Positions 1-5,328 of a stretch of DNA of 12,349 nt are shown piece after piece. A program made the position numbers and the translations under genes. The notes beneath the pieces were generated by a model. It did not search any database and was not told where the DNA came from. It worked only from the letters and a program-made list of their open reading frames with translations. How positions within the stretch are numbered: position 1 is the stretch's first letter; every line of letters begins with the position of its first letter. This DNA comes from an uncultured Bacteroidota bacterium (GTDB taxonomy: Bacteria > Bacteroidota > Ignavibacteria > UBA10030 > UBA8401): assembly GCA_937920105.1 (NCBI GenBank), contig CALETH010000043.1, positions 1 through 12,349 of the forward strand. The letters are read 5' to 3'.

Positions 1-39
1 ATCTGGTGACTGGAGTTCAGACGTGTGCTCTTCCGATCT
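1..39. other. Illumina adapter and partial index (library artefact)
   Basis: Bases 6-39 match the 34-nt Illumina TruSeq multiplexing read-2 adapter (GTGACTGGAG...CTTCCGATCT), as I remember it. The five bases before it, ATCTG, fit the end of the primer-strand form of a six-base barcode (GATCTG, which I recall as TruSeq index 7, CAGATC). This is untrimmed library sequence at a contig end. Genomic sequence should begin at about base 40, and nothing should be read biologically from 1-39. Confidence 0.97.
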
Positions 40-101
40 ATTTTTCATACTAAAATTATGAAAATTTAAAATTCAATCATAATACTCTTAAGGAAAACAC
101 T

Positions 102-1469
102 ATGTCCCTCATGGTCAGCATTTCAGGAATACGAGGAATTGTTGGAGAAACACTTACTCCAAGCACCATCATAAAATATATTTCTGCATTTGCACAATAT
201 TGCAATTATAAAACTATTATTATTGGAAGAGATGGAAGAATTACCGGAGAAAGCATCGCAAATATTGTTTCCGCTGCACTTACTCAAAGCGGATGTACTG
301 TTATCAATCTCGGAATTTGCCCAACACCCACAGTGCAACTTGCAGTAGAACATTTTCATGCTGCAGGAGGAATTTCCATCACTGCAAGTCACAATCCAAT
401 GCAATGGAATGGAATGAAATTTATTGCTTCCACAGGAATGTTCCTTAATGCAGAAGAAAATAAAATTTTTTGGAATATTGCAGAAAAAGAAAATCCACAC
501 TACACATCTTGGGAAAAACAAGGAAAACTCACGAATGATAATACGATGATTGAACAACACATTCGTGCCGTAGAAAAACTTCCCTTCATCAATCTCAAAA
601 AAATCCAACAACGAAAATTTAAAATTGTGGTGGATTGTGTAAATGCTGCGGGTGGAATAATTGTTCCAAAACTTTTGCGTTATTTTGGATGTGAAGTGAT
701 AGAATTGCATTGCAACAACAGCGGAATTTTCCCACACACACCGGAACCACTTCCTGAAAATCTTACAGAACTTGCACAACACGTTGTTCAAGAAAAAGCC
801 GATTTTGGTATTGCTGTGGACCCTGATGTTGATAGATTAGTTCTCATCACCGAAAAAGGCGAACCATTGGGAGAAGAATACACTATTGCTTCCATCGTGC
901 AATATATGTTGGAAACCGAAAAAAAATTAGGAAAAGAAAATCACACTGTTGTCATCAATCTTTCCACCACACGAGCAGTAGAAGATATTGCACAAAAGTA
1001 TAATGCAAAAATTTTACGTACGCCGGTTGGAGAAATTAACGTTGCAAAAAAAATGAAAGAAGTAAAGGCACTTGTTGGTGGTGAAGGAAGCGGCGGAATT
1101 ATTCTCCCCGCTGTACATTTAGGACGTGATGCTATTGTTGGCATTGGAATATTTTTACAATTACTGACTGATTTTCACGGAACACTTTCTGAATACAAAT
1201 CTACACTTCCCTTTTATGTGATTGTAAAAAATAAAATTGAACTCGGTTCTCTACAACCTGACACATTATTAAAAAAATTAGAAAATGATTATAAGAAAAC
1301 AGAAAAAGTGAATATTGAAGATGGTTTAAGAATTGATTTTGAAAAATCGTGGGTACATTTACGAAAATCCAACACAGAACCAATTATTAGAATTATTGCA
1401 GAAGCAACTACAAAAGAGCAAGCAGAAAAATTAGTAGAAAAATTTAGAGATAAAATAGTAAAAATATAA
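102..1469 (+). CDS. glmM: Phosphoglucosamine mutase / phosphohexomutase family (GlmM-like)
   Basis: A 455-residue alpha-D-phosphohexomutase. GlmM converts glucosamine-6-phosphate to glucosamine-1-phosphate in the cytoplasm, feeding UDP-GlcNAc synthesis for peptidoglycan and lipid A. The family signature sites are all visible: the N-terminal SISGIRG, the phosphoserine loop TASHNP (Ser96), the metal loop D240-P-D-V-D244-R, the sugar-binding loop GGEGSGG (326-332) and the phosphate-binding RKSNTEP (421-427). Length is normal for the family. The start is supported by AAGGA at 90-94, seven bases before the ATG. The GEGSGG loop and SISGIRG start resemble the GlmM-type proteins I know from Bacteroidota and archaea more than E. 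coli GlmM. Phosphomannomutase or phosphoglucomutase activity cannot be excluded from sequence. It appears to be a single gene with repeats and a terminator-like hairpin downstream. Confidence 0.85.
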   Translation: MSLMVSISGIRGIVGETLTPSTIIKYISAFAQYCNYKTIIIGRDGRITGESIANIVSAALTQSGCTVINLGICPTPTVQLAVEHFHAAGGISITASHNPMQWNGMKFIASTGMFLNAEENKIFWNIAEKENPHYTSWEKQGKLTNDNTMIEQHIRAVEKLPFINLKKIQQRKFKIVVDCVNAAGGIIVPKLLRYFGCEVIELHCNNSGIFPHTPEPLPENLTELAQHVVQEKADFGIAVDPDVDRLVLITEKGEPLGEEYTIASIVQYMLETEKKLGKENHTVVINLSTTRAVEDIAQKYNAKILRTPVGEINVAKKMKEVKALVGGEGSGGIILPAVHLGRDAIVGIGIFLQLLTDFHGTLSEYKSTLPFYVIVKNKIELGSLQPDTLLKKLENDYKKTEKVNIEDGLRIDFEKSWVHLRKSNTEPIIRIIAEATTKEQAEKLVEKFRDKIVKI

Positions 1470-1503
1470 AATAAAAAAAATAATAAATTTTCATCCAAAT
1501 TTC

Positions 1504-1571
1504 GTCATGCCCGAATGTTGTTATCGGGCATCCAGAAAAATAGATTCCCGCTAAAAACGTGCGGGAATGAC
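1504..1571. repeat. REPIN-like doublet of GTCATNCC-type palindromes
   Basis: Two imperfect palindromes face each other. The first is ATGCCCGA (1507-1514) with TCGGGCAT (1524-1531), preceded by GTC. The second is ATTCCCGC (1544-1551) with GCGGGAAT (1561-1568), followed by GAC. The outer ends GTCAT and ATGAC are inverted relative to each other, the arrangement of REP doublets (REPINs). The same architecture recurs at 6218-6289. Confidence 0.75.
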
Positions 1572-1577
1572 TTTTTT
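1544..1577 (+). terminator. Rho-independent terminator candidate after glmM
   Basis: An eight-base-pair stem ATTCCCGC/GCGGGAAT (1544-1568, nine-base loop) is followed three bases later by six T residues (1572-1577) on the + strand. It is the second half of the REPIN-like doublet, so terminator function may be secondary to its repeat origin. Confidence 0.5.
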
Positions 1578-1614
1578 CTTCTGAAATTTGATATGTATAA
1601 TAATCTAACTATAC

Positions 1615-1640
1615 CAAAAAATCTATCAAAAGATTTTTTG
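1615..1640. terminator. AT-rich dyad between convergent glmM and lolD
   Basis: A perfect ten-base stem CAAAAAATCT (1615-1624) / AGATTTTTTG (1631-1640) has a six-base loop and is followed on the + strand by GAATTTTTATTTTT. It lies between two convergent genes and could end transcription from either side. The stem is weak in G+C, so this is tentative. Confidence 0.35.
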
Positions 1641-1702
1641 AATTTTTATTTTTGCAGAAATAATATTTTTTATAATCAATTACTATAATCCATTGTTTAT
1701 TG

Positions 1703-2371
1703 TTACACCACTCTCCCATCCACAATAGTAATACATCTATCGGCTAATGCAGAAAGTTCTTTGTTATGAGTAACAATCACAAATGTTTGTTGATATTTTT
1801 TTCGTAAATCTAAAATCATTTTGTGAAGTGCTGTTGCGTTTTCTGTATCTAAATTTCCGGATGGCTCGTCTGCCAACACTAATTTCGGAGAATTCATTAA
1901 TGCACGAGCAACAGCAACACGTTGCTGCTCTCCACCCGAAAGTTCATTGGGCTTGTGAGATGCACGATGTGCAACTCCAACTTCTTCCAAAAGTTTTTTT
2001 GCTCGCTCTTCAACTTCAGAAAAATTTTTTCTCGCAATTAATGCTGGCATTACCACATTTTCCAATGCAGTAAATTCCGGTAAGAGATGATGAAATTGAA
2101 AAACAAATCCAATTTTTTGATTTCTCACCATAGCAATTTCTTCATCCCGTAATGCAGTAATATTTTTTTCTTCAAAAAATACTTCTCCACTTGTCGGACG
2201 GTCTAACAATCCAAGAATATGTAACAACGTACTTTTCCCCGCTCCGGATGGACCAACAATAGTAATCACTTCACCTTGTTGTATTTCCAAATTCACATTT
2301 TTTAATACAGAAAGTTGTTGCTTATTCGCAATATCATATTGTTTACAAACGTTGTTGCAAGTGATTATCAT
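1703..2371 (-). CDS. lolD: LolD-like ABC transporter ATP-binding protein
   Basis: A 222-residue ABC ATPase. All nucleotide-binding motifs are present: Walker A GPSGAGKST (40-48), Q-loop glutamine 92, signature LSGGE (144-148), Walker B LVLADE (164-169) followed by SGNLD, and switch His202. The sequence around the Q-loop (FQFHHLLPEFTALENV) is typical of the LolD/MacB/FtsE-like branch and best matches LolD, the ATPase that powers lipoprotein release from the inner membrane by LolC/LolE-type permeases. No permease gene is in the window, so the partner must be encoded elsewhere, as I recall is common in Bacteroidota. The ATG overlaps the upstream carboxylase stop by four bases (ATGA, 2368-2371), so the two are probably translationally coupled. 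The exact substrate is inferred. Confidence 0.83.
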   Translation of the reverse strand: MIITCNNVCKQYDIANKQQLSVLKNVNLEIQQGEVITIVGPSGAGKSTLLHILGLLDRPTSGEVFFEEKNITALRDEEIAMVRNQKIGFVFQFHHLLPEFTALENVVMPALIARKNFSEVEERAKKLLEEVGVAHRASHKPNELSGGEQQRVAVARALMNSPKLVLADEPSGNLDTENATALHKMILDLRKKYQQTFVIVTHNKELSALADRCITIVDGRVV

Positions 2372-4020
2372 ACCTGTATCACACCAGTTTTAAATTCAGG
2401 AATATGAGAATTACAATTTGCCATTGCAATTCCTTGAGAAATTATTTCGCGTGTTTCCGTTGGGTCAATAATTCCATCCACCCACAAACGTGACGCTGCA
2501 AAAAGCGGGTTAAGTTCATTATCATATCGTGCTTGAATTTCTTGTAATAATTTTTGTTGTTCTTCGGAAGAAATTTTTGCTCCACCTTTTTCCATTGCCT
2601 GCACTTTTATGGAAAGCAATGTTTCGCTGGCTTGCTTTCCACCCATCACAGCAATTTGTGCAGTATGCCATCCAAAAATTAAACGCGGGTCGTACGCTTT
2701 TCCACACATCGCATAATTTCCTGCACCATAACTATTTCCCGTTATAATAGTAAATTTTGGAACAACAGAATTTGCCACAGCATTCACCATCTTTGCGCCA
2801 TCTTTTATAATGCCGCCATGTTCAGAACGACTTCCCACCATAAAACCAGTAACATCTTGAAAAAACACCAACGGAATTTTTTTCTGATTACAATTCATAA
2901 TAAATCTTGCAGATTTATCTGCACTATCACTGTAAATAACACCACCAACCTGCATTTCACCTTTGCTGTTTTTTACTACAGCACGTTGGTTCGCAACAAT
3001 TCCCACAGACCATCCATCAATGCGGGCATAACCACAAATAATAGTTTTTCCGTAATTGGATTTGTATTCATCCAACTCACTATCATCAATAATGCGAGAA
3101 AGTATTTGATAGGTATCGTATGGTTTATTTCGTTCGGCGGGAAAAATTCCATACAATTCTTTTACATCAAATTTTGGTTTGGATGATTTAATGCGGTTAA
3201 ATCCGGCGGTGGAATTTTCTCCCATCTTACTTATAATGCTGCGGATTTTTTTCAAACATTCATCATCATTTTTCATTTTGTGGTCTGTAACACCACTCAC
3301 TTCGCAATGCACAGTTGCACCACCTAATAATTCGTTATCAATGTCTTCTCCGATTGCGGCTTTTACCAAATGCGAACCAGCAAGAAATACACTTCCGGTT
3401 TTATCGACAATCATTGCTTCATCACTCATGATTGGGAGATATGCTCCACCGGCAACACACGGTCCCATAATTGCAGCAATTTGTGTAATTCCCATTGCGG
3501 ACATTATTGCGTTGTTGCGAAAAATTCTTCCGAAATGTTCTTTATCCGGAAAAATTTCAGATTGTAATGGAAGAAAAACGCCGGCAGAATCTACCAAATA
3601 AATAATTGGTAATTTGTTTTCGATGGAAATTTCTTGTGCTCGCAGATTTTTTTTGCATGTCATCGGAAACCACGCTCCCGCTTTTACCGTTGCATCATTG
3701 GCAACAATCACCACATCGCGATTATGAATTTTTCCAATTCCAAAAATTGTTCCGGAAGATGCTGCCCCGCCATATTCTTCATACATTCCGTACGCTGTAA
3801 AAAGTCCGATTTCTAAAAATTGAGATTTGGGGTCTATAAGTTGAGCGATACGCTCTCGTGCGGTAAGTTTATTTTTCTTTTTATGTTTGGCGATTGCTTC
3901 TACTCCGCCGCCTTGCATGACGAGATTTATTTTTTCTTGAAGTGTTTTGAGTTGGGTTTTATGATACTGTTCATTGCGTTTGAACGTTTCATCTTTGTTA
4001 ATTTCTGTACCGATGAGCAT
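2368..4020 (-). CDS. Acyl-CoA carboxylase, carboxyltransferase (beta) subunit
   Basis: A 550-residue biotin-dependent carboxyltransferase of the propionyl/methylcrotonyl-CoA carboxylase beta family, which moves CO2 from carboxybiotin to an acyl-CoA. The N-terminal crotonase-like half carries KLTARERI (51-58), VDSAGVFLP (143-151) and MGPCVAGGAYLP (185-196). The C-terminal half carries DVTGFMVGSRSEHGGIIKDG (389-408) and GNSYGAGNYAMCGKAYDPR (428-446); the Gly-rich stretches are the oxyanion-hole regions of the family. GNYAMCGKAYDPR and MGGKQA favour the methylcrotonyl-like branch. I recognise it as the Bacteroidota-type acyl-CoA carboxylase, whose true substrate is often unassigned. No biotin carboxylase or biotin carrier gene is nearby. 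No clear Shine-Dalgarno sequence precedes the ATG, and 95 bp separate it from the RAYT stop upstream. It overlaps lolD by four bases. Confidence 0.92.
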   Translation of the reverse strand: MLIGTEINKDETFKRNEQYHKTQLKTLQEKINLVMQGGGVEAIAKHKKKNKLTARERIAQLIDPKSQFLEIGLFTAYGMYEEYGGAASSGTIFGIGKIHNRDVVIVANDATVKAGAWFPMTCKKNLRAQEISIENKLPIIYLVDSAGVFLPLQSEIFPDKEHFGRIFRNNAIMSAMGITQIAAIMGPCVAGGAYLPIMSDEAMIVDKTGSVFLAGSHLVKAAIGEDIDNELLGGATVHCEVSGVTDHKMKNDDECLKKIRSIISKMGENSTAGFNRIKSSKPKFDVKELYGIFPAERNKPYDTYQILSRIIDDSELDEYKSNYGKTIICGYARIDGWSVGIVANQRAVVKNSKGEMQVGGVIYSDSADKSARFIMNCNQKKIPLVFFQDVTGFMVGSRSEHGGIIKDGAKMVNAVANSVVPKFTIITGNSYGAGNYAMCGKAYDPRLIFGWHTAQIAVMGGKQASETLLSIKVQAMEKGGAKISSEEQQKLLQEIQARYDNELNPLFAASRLWVDGIIDPTETREIISQGIAMANCNSHIPEFKTGVIQV

Positions 4021-4115
4021 ACATTTTTTTATGTGATGAATAAAAATTTCTGTGTGGGAATTGTAAGGTAAGAATTTTGCGAAGTGTTTGCAAGGTGAAG
4101 AGAAATGATAATTTT

Positions 4116-4655
4116 TTATGATGAAAAAAATCTATCATCGTTCCATTGCTGCGGATTATTTATGATGTAATGGGAAATATTATTGTATGATTGTTCATTG
4201 CGAATGATGTGTTCATAAAAATTTCGCTGCCACACAATATGGATTTCCGTATTTGCACGAAACCATTTTGTTACACCAATTTTATATCCGCGGATGATTG
4301 AACCGATTGAACGTGGAATTATTTTTTGAAATTTGTTTTGCCATTTTCGTAGGGGTTCAAAATTTTGAACCCCTACATTTTGCACATCCACCAATTCAAT
4401 AATTCCATGAACATGATTTGGCATAATTACATGGGCATGCAATTTTGCGTTTGGAAAATGTTCCGGTATTTGCACCCAACAATTATTGGCAATATTTCCG
4501 GCATCATTCAATTTCATAATTCCATCGGAAATTGTTCCAAATAAACATTCTTTATTTTTTACACAGATAGTAATAAAATACAATCCCGATTGCGAATAAT
4601 CATATTTTTGTAACCGTATGGATTTTCGGTGATGGATGGTGGGATTGTATCGCAT
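4116..4655 (-). CDS. REP-associated tyrosine transposase (RAYT, Y1_Tnp family)
   Basis: A 179-residue single-strand DNA transposase of the IS200/IS605-related Y1 HUH superfamily, RAYT branch. Visible marks are the N-terminal RKSIRLQKYDYSQSGLYFIT, HAHVIMPNHVHGII (73-86) with the metal-binding His81-x-His83, the PRSIGSIIRGYKIGVTKW segment (114-131), and a C-terminal helix with YIINNP, where Tyr163 is the best candidate nucleophile (Tyr147 is the alternative). It looks full length. RAYTs are host-domesticated transposases thought to spread REP/REPIN palindromes. Codons 94-102 and the first base of codon 103 form a perfect 28-bp palindrome (4349-4376) that is nearly the same as the one 22 bp upstream of the start codon (4677-4706). 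No Shine-Dalgarno sequence is evident. It sits alone between the carboxylase and the GIY-YIG/tRNA locus. Confidence 0.9.
   Translation of the reverse strand: MRYNPTIHHRKSIRLQKYDYSQSGLYFITICVKNKECLFGTISDGIMKLNDAGNIANNCWVQIPEHFPNAKLHAHVIMPNHVHGIIELVDVQNVGVQNFEPLRKWQNKFQKIIPRSIGSIIRGYKIGVTKWFRANTEIHIVWQRNFYEHIIRNEQSYNNISHYIINNPQQWNDDRFFSS
4349..4376. repeat. Perfect 28-bp palindrome inside the RAYT gene
   Basis: The sequence reads GTAGGGGTTCAAAA and then its exact reverse complement, centred at 4362/4363. It coincides with codons 94-102 of the RAYT, in frame, in the variable segment between the HUH motif and the RSIGSIIRG segment. Its core matches the intergenic palindrome at 4677-4706. Confidence 0.95.
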
Positions 4656-4676
4656 CAGTAATGAAGCAGAGGATTC

Positions 4677-4706
4677 TGTAAGGGTTCAAAATCTTGAACC
4701 CTTACA
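4677..4706. repeat. REP-like palindrome upstream of RAYT
   Basis: Thirteen-base arms TGTAAGGGTTCAA (4677-4689) and TTGAACCCTTACA (4694-4706) surround AATC. Only one base pair of the whole 30-bp dyad is mismatched (4690/4693). It shares GGGTTCAAAAT and TTGAACCC with the palindrome inside the RAYT, and lies between the RAYT start and the tRNA-Ser remnant. Confidence 0.9.
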
Positions 4707-4712
4707 ATTTTT

Positions 4713-4776
4713 TGCGGAGAGCGAGGGATTCGAAACCCCAAGCCCGTTAGGACGTCCCGTTCTCACGGGATGCAAT
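4713..4776 (-). pseudogene. tRNA-Ser 3'-half remnant
   Basis: Bases 4713-4754 repeat the 3' part of the intact tRNA-Ser (5011-5052) with a single difference (4735 A versus 5033 C) and no gap; one more matching base on the left makes 43. Past the anticodon arm the shared ATTGCA reappears (4771-4776). The anticodon arm differs: CCCGT GAGA ACGGG, a stem with only a four-base loop, instead of CCAGT CTTGAAA ACTGG. The one substitution breaks a T-stem pair, and no 5' half is recognisable. It is therefore not a working tRNA. It overlaps the end of the GIY-YIG gene and supplies its stop codon. Confidence 0.85.
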
Positions 4777-5010
4777 CAGTAGTTCCTTTCGTTTTTTCAA
4801 ACCAGCACCACTTTTATACCACTTTTCCAAACGCATTGCTTCTTCTCTTGTTGACACACTTTCGTTATATATTAATTTCCACGGTCTATAAAATTTTGTA
4901 GAAATAACGTTACCAGAATTATGCCTTGCTATTCTTTTTTCTATATTATTGGTTTGACCTACGTAAAATCGCTGGTGAGTTTCTGAATAAAGAATATACA
5001 CAAAATACAT
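4747..5010 (-). CDS. GIY-YIG nuclease domain protein, tRNA-embedded
   Basis: An 87-residue single-domain GIY-YIG protein. The motifs are in order: VYI (4-6), YVG (16-18), the conserved catalytic-type Arg26 in IEKRIARHN, and Glu62 in AMRLEKWYKSGAG. Such short proteins are divalent-metal-dependent nuclease domains of unknown cellular target. I place the start at 5010 because the frame further upstream is simply a translation of the tRNA-Ser gene, while YFVYIL is the normal beginning of the domain. The ATG is two bases past the tRNA discriminator base, with no separate leader or ribosome site other than tRNA sequence. The last nine codons (IASRENGTS) and the TAA lie in the tRNA-Ser remnant, with the stop falling in its variable arm. 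Transcription probably comes through the tRNA. The domain call is sure; function and mobility are not known. Confidence 0.85.
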   Translation of the reverse strand: MYFVYILYSETHQRFYVGQTNNIEKRIARHNSGNVISTKFYRPWKLIYNESVSTREEAMRLEKWYKSGAGLKKRKELLIASRENGTS

Positions 5011-5012
5011 TG

Positions 5013-5095
5013 CGGAGAGCGAGGGATTCGAACCCCCAAGCCCGTTAGGACGCCAGTTTTCAAGACTGGTGCAATAGCCGTTCTGCCAGCTCTCC
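5013..5095 (-). tRNA. tRNA-Ser(UGA)
   Basis: A full class II cloverleaf of 83 nt. The acceptor stem GGAGAGC/GCTCTCC is perfect with discriminator G. The D stem is GCA/TGC, the anticodon arm is CCAGT CTTGAAA ACTGG (anticodon TGA), the long variable arm is GTCC TAAC GGGC, and the T arm is GGGGG TTCGAAT CCCTC. CCA is not encoded: the discriminator is followed by CA and then the ATG of the GIY-YIG gene. The 3' half is duplicated at 4713-4754. Confidence 0.96.
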
Positions 5096-5110
5096 AAAAA
5101 AATAGTATTG

Positions 5111-5139
5111 ACAAAAAAACAATTGCCCAATTGGGCAAT
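5111..5139 (-). terminator. Rho-independent terminator candidate between the two tRNAs
   Basis: A perfect 18-bp palindrome (5122-5139), read on the - strand as ATTGCCC AATT GGGCAAT, is followed by TG and seven T residues. It starts seven bases past the 3' end of tRNA-Lys. It should end or weaken tRNA-Lys transcripts before tRNA-Ser. The + strand reading has no T run. Confidence 0.55.
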
Positions 5140-5145
5140 ATTTTG

Positions 5146-5217
5146 TGAGCGTGGATGGTCTCGAACCATCGACCCTCTGCTTAAAAGGCAGATGCTCTAC
5201 CGCTGAGCTACACGCTC
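5146..5217 (-). tRNA. tRNA-Lys(UUU)
   Basis: A 72-nt cloverleaf. The acceptor is GAGCGTG/CACGCTC with discriminator A. The D arm contains TAGCTCAGCGGTAGAGCA, the anticodon arm is TCTGC CTTTTAA GCAGA (anticodon TTT), and the T arm is GATGG TTCGAGA CCATC. CCA is not encoded. It lies upstream of tRNA-Ser on the same strand, 50 bp away. Confidence 0.97.
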
Positions 5218-5235
5218 TCCATAAAAAAGTCTTGT

Positions 5236-5264
5236 AATATAGCAAACTTCTTTTGAGAAGGCAA
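5236..5264 (-). promoter_or_regulatory. Sigma70-like promoter for tRNA-Lys
   Basis: On the - strand TTGCCT (5264-5259) and TATATT (5241-5236) are separated by exactly 17 bases. The -10 element ends 18 bases before the tRNA-Lys 5' end, which would give a leader of about ten bases. The fit to a vegetative consensus is good, but it has been read only by eye. Confidence 0.5.
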
Positions 5265-5328
5265 GAATTTTTTGAAATTTTTTTATGAGTAGAATACCAA
5301 AAAAAATATTGATATATTAAAAATTCTT

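Larger units (their letters stand above)
4713..5010 (-). mobile_element. Candidate 298-bp GIY-YIG cassette in a tRNA-Ser gene
   Basis: The two copies of the tRNA-Ser 3' segment (4713-4754 and 5011-5052) are direct repeats 298 bp apart, and the only gene between them is the GIY-YIG nuclease. This resembles att-type duplications left by elements integrated in tRNA 3' ends, but no integrase is present. The boundaries and mobility are inferred. A tandem tRNA duplication followed by gene capture is the main alternative. Confidence 0.45.

Noticed and set aside
123..791. A 222-codon open frame opposite glmM
   Set aside because: The + strand has every phosphohexomutase motif; the opposite frame is Ser/Cys/Asn/Phe-rich with no recognisable domain.
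2818..3601. Long open frames on the + strand opposite the carboxylase
   Set aside because: They are shadows of a clearly conserved carboxyltransferase gene and show no domain signatures.
4713..4776. A second functional tRNA-Ser
   Set aside because: The 5' half is missing, the anticodon loop has four bases instead of seven, and a T-stem pair is broken.
4713..5095. A conventional integrative island with attL/attR
   Set aside because: The repeats look like att duplications, but the 298-bp unit has no integrase or recombinase, so a standard island is not supported.
5102..5130. A separate promoter for tRNA-Ser (TTGGGC-17-TACTAT) as a listed feature
   Set aside because: It would start transcription at the first tRNA base with no leader, and it overlaps the terminator hairpin. 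It is kept only as part of a finding.
5011..5169. N-terminal extension of the GIY-YIG gene through tRNA-Ser (about 53 extra residues)
   Set aside because: The extension is a direct translation of the tRNA-Ser gene and part of the inter-tRNA spacer; the family's usual start YFVYIL begins at 5010.
5060..5245. A 61-codon open frame over both tRNAs on the - strand
   Set aside because: It consists almost wholly of tRNA sequence and the terminator between the tRNAs.
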